Positions 56,821 through 64,000 of a stretch of 64,000 nt of DNA are shown here, piece by piece. Origin of the DNA: Parasphingorhabdus cellanae (GTDB lineage Bacteria > Pseudomonadota > Alphaproteobacteria > Sphingomonadales > Sphingomonadaceae); assembly GCF_017498565.1 (NCBI RefSeq), contig NZ_CP071794.1, forward strand, positions 3,586,001 through 3,650,000. Direction: 5' to 3'. The notes under the pieces are model-generated. The model was not told the origin of the DNA, searched no databases, and saw only the letters and a program-made list of their open reading frames with translations. Position 1 is the stretch's first letter, and every line of letters starts with the position of its first letter. A program made the translations under genes and the position numbers.

Positions 56821-57806
56821 AGCCACTTCAACTGGCGAAAAAAGGCGAACGCGGTGCAGCGCTTCTGACTGTATTATTGTTGGTAGCCGTGATCGCGGTG
56901 CTGGCGGCGCATGGAATAGACCGGCTGGCGGGAGCCACAAAATTGGCGTCCAATGCCCGCGAACTCAGCCAGGCCAAGGCCTATCTGATTGCAGCAGAGA
57001 CGATCGGGATGCAATCGGCAGAGCAAATTGTCAGCTTGTCGCCGGGGCGCACCACAAATATCGGCGGCTGGAATGGCCAGGAACGGCGTTTCCCAGTTCC
57101 GGGCGGTATCATCACGGCTGCGCTGACCGATGGCGGCAATTGTTTTAATATCAACAGTCTTGTGAGCCAGAATGACGCGCTTTTGTCAGCCCGTCCAGAT
57201 GGCCAAACCCAATTTGTCCGATTGATGACGTTGTTGGATATCTCGCAGGGAGAGGCCACGGATATCGCGGAATCAGTGACCGACTGGATCGATAGCGATA
57301 CCATCCCATCGCCGCGCGGCGCTGAAGACGAATATTACGCTCAGTTGGAAAAGCCTTATCGTACTGCCAATGCGATCATGGTTGATATTAGCGAGCTGCG
57401 CACCGTCAAAGGCGTGACCAGTGCCATCTATGCCCGGATTGCTCCATGGTTGTGCGCATTACCGACCACGGATTTATCGCCGATCAACATCAATACGCTG
57501 CGCCCCGAGCAAGCGGTCCTATTGGCGATGCTCTCCAACAATCCAGATATCGTCCAGTCTCGTCAATTTCTCGGCCGTCGAACGGAAACGGGCTATGGCA
57601 GCTTGAATGATTTTTGGGCAGAACCCTTTCCCGCAAATTTTTTGGCGCCGTCCCAAGTACAAAGCCAGGTGAAATTGAAGACCCGTTGGTTCCGGCTCGA
57701 TATGGCAGTCGAAATGCAAAGCGCTTTGGTGGAGGAGCGCGCTTTGGTTGATGCAGCGCGCCAACCGGCAAGGTTGGTGCACCGTCAGCGCGGGGATGCT
57801 CTTTGA
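56817..57806 (+). CDS. gspK: Type II secretion minor pseudopilin GspK
   Basis: A 329-residue pseudopilin. The cleavage site lies before AALLTVLLLVAV, with the basic RG in front and Thr, not Glu, at +5, as is characteristic of GspK at the pseudopilus tip. The large globular domain includes DGGNCFNINSLV, the SVTDWIDSDTIPSPRGAEDEYY region that binds metal in homologues, and INTLRPEQAVLLAML. It overlaps gspJ, and the two form the tip with GspI. Confidence 0.88.
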   Translation: MKPLQLAKKGERGAALLTVLLLVAVIAVLAAHGIDRLAGATKLASNARELSQAKAYLIAAETIGMQSAEQIVSLSPGRTTNIGGWNGQERRFPVPGGIITAALTDGGNCFNINSLVSQNDALLSARPDGQTQFVRLMTLLDISQGEATDIAESVTDWIDSDTIPSPRGAEDEYYAQLEKPYRTANAIMVDISELRTVKGVTSAIYARIAPWLCALPTTDLSPININTLRPEQAVLLAMLSNNPDIVQSRQFLGRRTETGYGSLNDFWAEPFPANFLAPSQVQSQVKLKTRWFRLDMAVEMQSALVEERALVDAARQPARLVHRQRGDAL

Positions 57807-57943
57807 ATAAGATTTCCGTGCAAACGAGATTTCGGAGGGAAGAATATTTCATGTGTTTTTGCTGTGCTAAATACTTGACGGCTGCCCCCATGCATCCCTA
57901 TGCAGCGCGGCGCAGCAGGCATATTTGATGCCCATGCAATTAT

Positions 57944-58021
57944 GGCGATCGTAGCTCAGTTGGTTAGAGCGCCGGTTTGTGGTACCGGAGGTCGGGGGTT
58001 CGAGACCCCTCGGTCGCCCCA
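57944..58021 (+). tRNA. tRNA-His (anticodon GTG)
   Basis: A complete cloverleaf: acceptor GCGATCG with CGGTCGC (7 bp), D-stem GCTC/GAGC, anticodon stem CCGGT/ACCGG with loop TTGTGGT (anticodon GTG), T-stem GGGGG/CCCCT with TTCGAGA loop. The extra G at -1 (57944) is encoded and faces C73, the classic His identity pair. The CCA end is encoded (58019-58021). Some alphaproteobacteria lack G-1, so its presence is worth noting. Confidence 0.96.
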
Positions 58022-58153
58022 TTTTAAAACCACCTATCCAGTATAATCAAATGGTTAGCAGCCTCTGAAATATCTTGGGGTGACAAAAGTGTTCTGTAAT
58101 ATTATTACGCGCTTACCAAATTATGTTACTCAATGCGCGAAGGGTTTTTCCAA

Positions 58154-59203
58154 ATGTCGGTAATGTGGGATCTGCCAGATTTTGATGGCCATGAAGCGGT
58201 ACATTTTTTTCACGATGTCGAAACCGGTCTCAGCGCAATAATCGCCCTGCATTCTACTCATTTGGGTCCCGGTGCAGGCGGTACAAGATTCTGGCACTAT
58301 GAGAACCGCACGACGGCTGTGACTGACGCGCTGCGTTTGTCCCGCGGCATGAGTTTCAAGAATGCCATGGCCGGGCTACCATTGGGTGGCGGCAAGGCTG
58401 TTATATTGGCGGACCGCAACCGGACGAAATCTCCTGAAATGCTGACCGCTTTTGGGCGTATGATTGATTCGCTTGCCGGGCGTTACGTGACGGCAGAAGA
58501 CGTTGGCATCAGCACGGCCGATATGGTCGCTGTTTCCAAACAGACCAAATTTGTTTCCGGCCTTCCGGTCAGTGATCAAAGTGATGCTGGCGGCGACCCC
58601 GGACCGTTTACTGCAATGGGCGTCTATCTTGGTGTCAAAGCCGCCGTGAAACATAAATTGGGGCGCGACAGCATGGAAGATGTCCATGTCGCTATTCAGG
58701 GTGTGGGCAGTGTCGGCGGCGGATTGGCGCGGTTGCTCGCTAAAGATGGCGCTCGCCTCAGCATCGCGGACATCAACAAGGACCATGCGACCAATTTGGC
58801 ATCAGAATTGGGGGCGACCGTTGTTGGTCTTAACGACGTGATGCGTTTGGAAGCAGATGTGTTTAGCCCCAATGCTTTAGGCGCAGTTCTGGACAAAGTC
58901 TCTATTGCCCATCTCAATGTGCCGATCGTTGCCGGCGGCGCAAATAATCAACTCGCTACGCCGGAAGACGGTCAGCGGATTTTTGACCGCAACATTCTGT
59001 TTGCTCCAGACTATGTGATTAACTCGGGCGGCATTATCAGTGTCGGACTCGAATATCTGGGTGATAGTGACGTCAATGAAGTCAATCGGCGGGTAGAGAA
59101 TATTCCTGCGCGGCTCACAGAAATCTGGCAAGAAAGCGCGTCGAGCAAACTGCCGTCAGCCGAAGTTGCTGATAATATGGCGCAGGCGCTTATCGGCCGT
59201 TGA
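58154..59203 (+). CDS. Glu/Leu/Phe/Val dehydrogenase family protein
   Basis: A 349-residue NAD-linked amino-acid dehydrogenase, started at ATG 58154 after GAAGGG; the frame opens 7 codons earlier. LGPGAGGTRFWHY, MSFKNAMAGLPLGGGKAV with the catalytic Lys, VTAEDVGIS, and the GVGSVGGGLARLL Rossmann motif fit the leucine/phenylalanine-dehydrogenase branch more than long glutamate dehydrogenases. It deaminates branched-chain or aromatic amino acids to 2-oxo acids. Cytosolic. It lies between tRNA-His and a convergent diguanylate cyclase gene. Confidence 0.92.
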   Translation: MSVMWDLPDFDGHEAVHFFHDVETGLSAIIALHSTHLGPGAGGTRFWHYENRTTAVTDALRLSRGMSFKNAMAGLPLGGGKAVILADRNRTKSPEMLTAFGRMIDSLAGRYVTAEDVGISTADMVAVSKQTKFVSGLPVSDQSDAGGDPGPFTAMGVYLGVKAAVKHKLGRDSMEDVHVAIQGVGSVGGGLARLLAKDGARLSIADINKDHATNLASELGATVVGLNDVMRLEADVFSPNALGAVLDKVSIAHLNVPIVAGGANNQLATPEDGQRIFDRNILFAPDYVINSGGIISVGLEYLGDSDVNEVNRRVENIPARLTEIWQESASSKLPSAEVADNMAQALIGR

Positions 59204-59262
59204 GCCATTAATATTCTTCCAAACTAAGCATATCCTCTGTTTGGTGCTTCACGCCAAAACAT

Positions 59263-61452
59263 CTAGATCGCCACTTGCATGAATTTTGGTTTGCTGGCCT
59301 GATCAGCAGCACTTTGCGCCAGTGGGTAGTTACCCGGCGGTAGAGCCGCCAGCGGCATTCCAGCGGCGGCAAGGTCATAGGGTGAAACACGGTGACGGGT
59401 GCATAATCCACCGGCTCCGTCACTAACCAAAGGCGTTTCAAACTCGGTTGCGACGATTGCTTCTTTCGCTCTTATGACAGTGCTGATTACGAGTTGCCCT
59501 CCGCCAAGGTCAAGAACTAGCTGCGTTCCCACGGGAACCCCAAGCATGCCCTCGAAACGGGCACCTGTTTTGGAGAGATCGCGCATAACAACATCATAGC
59601 GATGATCTTCATGAATAGCGCCGATACGGCGAAATACGGTGCGGCGATCTGGTCGATATAGATCAGGCCCATCGGGCTCAATACGGAATTCACCCGTCCC
59701 GAGTTTTTCCTCGATTTCGTCGAGCCTCAGGGCCTTCGAATAGATCCAGCCTTGAATGTAACGAGCCCCCTTGGAGCAAACGAGCTTAAACTGATCAAAG
59801 GCTTCGACGCCTTCCACCGTTGTTTCCATGCCTAGTGCTTCCGACAAACTGACAATCGCGGCAATGATCTTGGCGCTATTTTTGTCCTGTTGCGTACAAG
59901 AATCAACAAAGCTCTTATCGACTTTGATCTTGTCAAACGGAGCGGACCGTAGATAGCTCAAAGACGAATAGCCGGTACCAAAATCGTCCAGAGCCAATCG
60001 GACGCCGAGCTCTTTCAAAATCTTGAAGGTGTTATCGATGGTTTCGCTGTCGCCCATGAACACGCTCTCGGTCAGCTCAAGCTCCAGTCGTTCAGGATTC
60101 AGGCCGCTGGCGGCAAGGGCGTTCATAACAATTTCGGGAAAACCGCTATTCGCAAATTGCACAGCCGACACATTGACTGCAATGCGGACCGAGTGTGGCC
60201 ATTGCAAAGCATCGGTACAGGCCTTGCGTAGTGCCCATTCCCCAAGTTGATTGATCAGATTGAGCTCTTCCGCAATCGGGATGAATACACCAGGACTCAC
60301 AGCACCCCGTTCAGGATGGACCCAACGCATTAGCCCTTCAAATCCGACCACCATATGATCGTTCGTGCGGACGACAGGTTGATAGTGAAGTTCTAGCTGA
60401 TCATTGTCCAGCGCATCGCGCAGGTCCTCGACGAGCAAGCGGCGTTCTTCCTCTTCGTCCTTCAAATCCGCAGAATAAAAGCGGAATTGTCCCCGTCCCG
60501 AATTTTTAGCCGAATACAGGGCGAGATCTGAACTGCGAACCAACTCATCCTTTTCTACACCATCATAGGGGGCAACAGCGACCCCGATAGACGTGCCAAT
60601 GACGGCACTTTTTTCGTCAATGGGATAGGGTTGAGAAACAATCTTGACGATTTTCTCGGCAATTTCGCCCAGTTTCCCGCGATCGTCCAGATCCGGTAGA
60701 ATGACCTGAAACTCATCACCACCAAGCCGCCCGATTTCGCCGCGGTCACCGATTATTTTGCGAATTCGCGTTGCAACCTGCTTCAGCAACTCGTCACCGG
60801 CCGGATGGCCCATTGTATCATTGACCTGTTTGAAACGGTCAAGGTCAAGCATCATAACGGCACAACTACGTCCCGCTGCTTTGAAGGCGCCAAGAATTCC
60901 GTTCAGCTGATTATCCATACGGTGGCGATTGGCCAGTCCGGTGAGCGAATCGAATTCAGCGAGACGGGAGTCTTCCAGTTTGCGTTGATACTCGACGGTC
61001 ACATCTTTGGCATTACCCCGATAGCCCTGGAAATTACCGGAATCGTCAAATTTCGGATGCGCTGAAATCATCCACCATGTCGGGCGATCTTCCCGGTTTA
61101 ATGTTATGGGTATGCGGCGAACCACCAGATCACGAAGCTTGCTGCGTTTACTGAGCTGGTAATGCAGCGGACGATCCGACTTTTCGTCCGGATTGTCGGG
61201 ATCATTTTCAAATAGCGATGTAAAGGGTTGAGTAAGTATTTCACTAACCGGAATTTTTAGGTTTTCTGCCGCTTTCTCAGAAAGATATACGAACCGGCCC
61301 TCGGCATCGGTAGCCCACAGCCAATTTATCCCGGCTTGCTCAAAATCATCCAGAACTTCCAAGCGCGTTGCTTGGTTGTTGGACGAAATAGCGGCTACAG
61401 ATTCGTCCGATGAACTATTGGAAAACGCCTTCAATAAACCTTTTACCGCCAT
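59263..61452 (-). CDS. PAS-GGDEF-EAL-PilZ c-di-GMP protein
   Basis: A 729-residue cytosolic protein; no membrane helix seen. PAS at about 35-155 (WLWATDAEGRFVYLSEKA), GGDEF domain at about 165-335 with intact active site GGDEF at 244-248 and DRFKQVNDTMGH, EAL domain at about 345-600 with EGL at 372-374 and DDFGTGYSSL, and a C-terminal PilZ domain (RRTVFRR and DLSKTGARF). It could make, break and bind c-di-GMP. No RxxD inhibitory site was noticed before GGDEF. Which activity dominates is open. Single gene. Confidence 0.92.
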   Translation of the reverse strand: MAVKGLLKAFSNSSSDESVAAISSNNQATRLEVLDDFEQAGINWLWATDAEGRFVYLSEKAAENLKIPVSEILTQPFTSLFENDPDNPDEKSDRPLHYQLSKRSKLRDLVVRRIPITLNREDRPTWWMISAHPKFDDSGNFQGYRGNAKDVTVEYQRKLEDSRLAEFDSLTGLANRHRMDNQLNGILGAFKAAGRSCAVMMLDLDRFKQVNDTMGHPAGDELLKQVATRIRKIIGDRGEIGRLGGDEFQVILPDLDDRGKLGEIAEKIVKIVSQPYPIDEKSAVIGTSIGVAVAPYDGVEKDELVRSSDLALYSAKNSGRGQFRFYSADLKDEEEERRLLVEDLRDALDNDQLELHYQPVVRTNDHMVVGFEGLMRWVHPERGAVSPGVFIPIAEELNLINQLGEWALRKACTDALQWPHSVRIAVNVSAVQFANSGFPEIVMNALAASGLNPERLELELTESVFMGDSETIDNTFKILKELGVRLALDDFGTGYSSLSYLRSAPFDKIKVDKSFVDSCTQQDKNSAKIIAAIVSLSEALGMETTVEGVEAFDQFKLVCSKGARYIQGWIYSKALRLDEIEEKLGTGEFRIEPDGPDLYRPDRRTVFRRIGAIHEDHRYDVVMRDLSKTGARFEGMLGVPVGTQLVLDLGGGQLVISTVIRAKEAIVATEFETPLVSDGAGGLCTRHRVSPYDLAAAGMPLAALPPGNYPLAQSAADQASKPKFMQVAI

Positions 61453-61698
61453 AAATATTCTTTAACCTCAGCCCCACTGAAGAATTAATTCTGATCTTGA
61501 GCTTTAAGGTCTATCGCAGCATGGTTACGATAGCGCTAACGGCAGTTATTTAACTTTGTGTCGGCAGGCGGCTGCTCTAGTTCCACAGCTGGATTACAAC
61601 CTGTCCAGAAAAACACTTGTCGCTTTGCGCCAGTTCTGCCATCAAAAAACCAGATTTTGCTGGTCGCACAGTAGCTAGAGGCAACCACCGTTTTTTAA

Positions 61699-62415
61699 AT
61701 GCATGCTTACGCAAATCCTACCCGCTTTCTGTCGCTTGCCAGGCCGTTAACGCTGTGGTTTTTGATCGTCGGCCTGATATTAATCGCCGTTGGTTCTGGG
61801 TACGGGCTATTATATGCGCCTGCCGACCGGTTAATGGGCGATAGTGTTCGGATTCTTTATATTCATGTTCCGACTGTTTGGCTGGCTATGGGCGGTTGGA
61901 CATCGATTGCGATTGCCAGCATTGTACAAATTGCGTGGCGGCACCCTTTGGCAGCAGTGGCTGCGCGCGCGGTCGCCATCCCTGGCGCTTTGTTTACCGC
62001 CCTGGGCCTGGTTACTGGATCAATCTGGGCGCGCCCTACTTGGGGCACTTGGTGGGTCTGGGACGGCCGCGTTACATCAGTGCTGGTGCTGTTTTTCCTT
62101 TACCTTGCCTATATCGCACTCGCAAATGCCAGCAGCGAAAAAGGCGGAGTATCGCGGGTAACTGCGATTTTCGGTATTGTGGGTGCGATTAATATTCCGA
62201 TTATCAATCGCTCGGTCGTGTGGTGGAACAGCCTGCATCAACCGGCCAGTATTACGGTAGGTGGATCATCTATTGATAGCGCCTTTCTATGGCCGCTGAT
62301 GGTAAATGTCATTGGATTCAGCCTGTTGTTCGGGGCAATCGTTCTGATGCGTATGCGCGCGATTTTGGCAGAAACCAAAGTCGAGGCGCGGCTGCGACGG
62401 ATGGCGGCAGAATGA
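61699..62415 (+). CDS. ccmC: Heme exporter CcmC
   Basis: A 238-residue inner-membrane protein with about six helices and the tryptophan-rich WGTWWVWDGRVTS motif that holds heme for transfer to CcmE. Flanking His residues in IHVPTVWLAMG and SLHQPASI are the expected heme ligands. It starts the ccmCDEF run (ccmA and ccmB not in the window). It overlaps ccmD by 4 bases (ATGA). Confidence 0.95.
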   Translation: MHAYANPTRFLSLARPLTLWFLIVGLILIAVGSGYGLLYAPADRLMGDSVRILYIHVPTVWLAMGGWTSIAIASIVQIAWRHPLAAVAARAVAIPGALFTALGLVTGSIWARPTWGTWWVWDGRVTSVLVLFFLYLAYIALANASSEKGGVSRVTAIFGIVGAINIPIINRSVVWWNSLHQPASITVGGSSIDSAFLWPLMVNVIGFSLLFGAIVLMRMRAILAETKVEARLRRMAAE

Positions 62416-62543
62416 ACCATTGGCCTTTTGTGATCGCTTCATATGCGATAGTGCTGCTCGGTACCGCTATTGTTATCGCGGGAAGCTATGCTGCTATGCG
62501 CAAGTCTGAAGCAAAGGCAAAACAATTGAGTAAACGCAAATGA
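62412..62543 (+). CDS. ccmD: Heme exporter protein CcmD
   Basis: A 43-residue protein from ATG 62412, overlapping the ccmC stop. One helix at about 6-28 (FVIASYAIVLLGTAIVIAGS) is followed by a basic tail (RKSEAKAKQLSKRK). CcmD stabilises the CcmABC-CcmE complex and releases holo-CcmE. It overlaps ccmE by 4 bases. Confidence 0.88.
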   Translation: MNHWPFVIASYAIVLLGTAIVIAGSYAAMRKSEAKAKQLSKRK

Positions 62544-62989
62544 AGGCGAAACATCAAAGACTGACACTGGCGGTATTAGCGCTGGTCGCGCTGGTTGGGG
62601 CAGGCTTGCTCGCTGCTTTCGCGCTACAAGATCGGGCTAACTATTTCTATACACCAGCAGACATTGTTGCGAAAAAACCCGAGGTTGGGCAAGCGATCCG
62701 CTTGGGCGGAATGGTCGAACAAGGTTCGATAAAACAAGAGGCGGACGGGGTGACAGTCAACTTTATCGTTCAAGACGGCACTGCACGTCAAGCCGTGACC
62801 TATAAGGGTATCACGCCTGATCTTTTCGTTGAAGGCTCGGGTGTTGTTGCTGATGGTAAATTGAACAGTGCCGGTCTGTTCGTCGCCGATAGCCTGCTTG
62901 CCAAACATGACGAGAATTACGTTCCGCGAGAGCTGGAAGGCATTGATATGACTGGCAATATGACGAAAACGGATACGCTAGTCGAATGA
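62540..62989 (+). CDS. ccmE: Cytochrome c-type biogenesis heme chaperone CcmE
   Basis: A 149-residue periplasmic chaperone anchored by one N-terminal helix at about 8-29. The heme-binding His is H123 in LAKHDENYVP, followed by the usual Tyr. The OB-fold core has VRLGGMVEQGS-like IRLGGMVEQGSIK. Overlaps ccmD and ccmF by 4 bases each. Confidence 0.96.
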   Translation: MKAKHQRLTLAVLALVALVGAGLLAAFALQDRANYFYTPADIVAKKPEVGQAIRLGGMVEQGSIKQEADGVTVNFIVQDGTARQAVTYKGITPDLFVEGSGVVADGKLNSAGLFVADSLLAKHDENYVPRELEGIDMTGNMTKTDTLVE

Positions 62990-64000
62990 TTGCAGAAGCA
63001 GGTCTTATTGCACTCTGGCTCGCCGCCAGCATGGCATTTTTGCAATTTGCAATTTGTGCCATCGGTCTGGTAAAAGGCCAAGAAGAATTTTTCACGGCGA
63101 TCCGTCCCGTGGCCATTGCCCAGGGCGTGCTGGTCGCTTTATCCTTTCTTCTGCTGGTTTGGCTATTCGTGCGTTCTGACATGTCAGTGAAGCTCGTGGT
63201 CGCCAATAGCGTGGCGATCAAGCCGCTGATCTACAAGATTTCAGGTGCATGGGGCAATCATGAAGGGTCCATGCTGCTATGGATTGCAATCATGGGCGTT
63301 GCGGGCGCCTGTATCGGTATTTTTGAACGTAATCTGAAAACGAAGACGCTAGTGGCAACCTTGGGTGCTCAAGCGTTTATTAGCATAGGTTTCTATGCTT
63401 ATTTGTTGATCGCATCCAATCCGTTCGAGCGAATTTTCCCGGTTCCGGCGGATGGGCAGGGGCTTAACCCGCTGCTGCAGGATATTGGCCTCGCTCTGCA
63501 TCCACCGACGCTTTACGTCGGCTATGTTGGATTATCTATCGCCTTTTCTTTTGCGGTGGGCGCGATGATCACCCGCGATGTCGGGCCGGAATTTGCCAAA
63601 GCCATGCGACCTTGGGTACTTGGCGCATGGGTGTTCCTGACGCTGGGTATTACGGCTGGCAGTTATTGGGCCTATTACGAGCTTGGCTGGGGCGGCTGGT
63701 GGTTCTGGGACCCTGTCGAAAATGCTTCGCTGATGCCGTGGCTTGCCGCTACCGCTTTACTTCATTCAGTCACGGTTTTGGCTACCCGCGATGGTTTGCG
63801 GGCCTGGACCCTTATGCTTGCGGTTGTTGCTTTTTCGATGTCGATGATCGGTACTTTCCTGGTTCGATCCGGCGTTCTCACCAGTGTTCATGCGTTCGCG
63901 GTCGATCCCGAGCGCGGCAGTTTCATTCTCGCCTTACTTGCCCTCTATATCGGCGGCGCCATGGCTTTGTTTGCACTCCGCGTTGGCTCGGTCAAAGAAG
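62986..64000 (+). CDS. ccmF: Heme lyase subunit CcmF (partial)
   Basis: 338 residues of a large membrane protein that runs past the window end; full CcmF has about 650. The WWD motif is present as WGGWWFWDPVENASLMPW, with GAWGNHEGSML and LQDIGLALHPPTLY before it, where conserved His residues bind heme. It attaches heme to apocytochrome c in the periplasm. ccmH and ccmG-type genes are expected beyond the end. Confidence 0.96.
   Translation, partial: MIAEAGLIALWLAASMAFLQFAICAIGLVKGQEEFFTAIRPVAIAQGVLVALSFLLLVWLFVRSDMSVKLVVANSVAIKPLIYKISGAWGNHEGSMLLWIAIMGVAGACIGIFERNLKTKTLVATLGAQAFISIGFYAYLLIASNPFERIFPVPADGQGLNPLLQDIGLALHPPTLYVGYVGLSIAFSFAVGAMITRDVGPEFAKAMRPWVLGAWVFLTLGITAGSYWAYYELGWGGWWFWDPVENASLMPWLAATALLHSVTVLATRDGLRAWTLMLAVVAFSMSMIGTFLVRSGVLTSVHAFAVDPERGSFILALLALYIGGAMALFALRVGSVKE

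Overview
The window is a stretch of chromosome from an alphaproteobacterium of the order Sphingomonadales (Sphingorhabdus, Parasphingorhabdus or Sphingopyxis-like; genus inferred, not proven). The evidence is moderate GC, a CckA hybrid kinase, the eukaryote-like NADP isocitrate dehydrogenase, LexA-type boxes of the alphaproteobacterial form GTTC-N7-GTTC, and a bamA-ompH-fabZ neighbourhood with no lpxD/lpxA/lpxB. The last point fits sphingomonads, many of which carry glycosphingolipids instead of LPS. Nearly all of the DNA is core chromosome. No prophage, insertion sequence or CRISPR array was seen.

Layout. 1-8.4 kb: end of a TonB-dependent receptor, a periplasmic M16 peptidase, a HAD-like protein plus methyltransferase pair, and an unknown lipoprotein plus small protein. 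8.4-20.9 kb: an acetate module. It holds a cNMP/CBS/DUF294 protein, a 3'-5' exonuclease, a DUF4212 small subunit with its sodium/solute symporter, a CrbS-type sensor kinase, then on the opposite strand a CrbR-type regulator and acetyl-CoA synthetase, and finally a DcaP-like porin. A shared TAGACCA half-site lies upstream of the symporter and acs units. 20.9-36.3 kb: housekeeping genes (lytic transglycosylase, dapA, smpB, DUF2062, cckA, recA, GST, alaS, K+/H+ antiporter, icd). 35.5-37.3 kb: psd-pssA and a small membrane protein with a striking LexA-box cluster in its promoter. 37.3-38.9 kb: a 770-bp field of inverted and direct repeats followed by a sphingomonad-type helix-turn-helix protein. 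39-51.8 kb: a DUF481 outer-membrane protein, then the classic rpsB-tsf-pyrH-frr-uppS-cdsA-dxr-rseP-bamA-ompH-fabZ string and rpmE. 51.8-56.1 kb: a 5-oxoprolinase operon (pxpA, pxpB, pxpC) led by an NRAMP-like transporter with altered metal-site residues, plus a 2OG-Fe(II) oxygenase. 56.1-64 kb: gspJ-gspK, tRNA-His, a Glu/Leu-type dehydrogenase, a PAS-GGDEF-EAL-PilZ protein and the start of the ccmCDEF cytochrome c maturation operon, cut by the window end.

Most promising for follow-up: (1) a small one-TM protein at 37056-37298 whose promoter holds four GTTC/GAAC half-sites at exact 11-bp spacing, like the box before recA in this window, suggesting a new SOS-induced membrane peptide; (2) the NRAMP-like transporter in the pxp operon, which has lost the canonical metal ligands and may carry 5-oxoproline or a related organic substrate; (3) the DUF294 protein and exonuclease inside the acetate regulon; (4) the repeat field and its neighbouring HTH protein.
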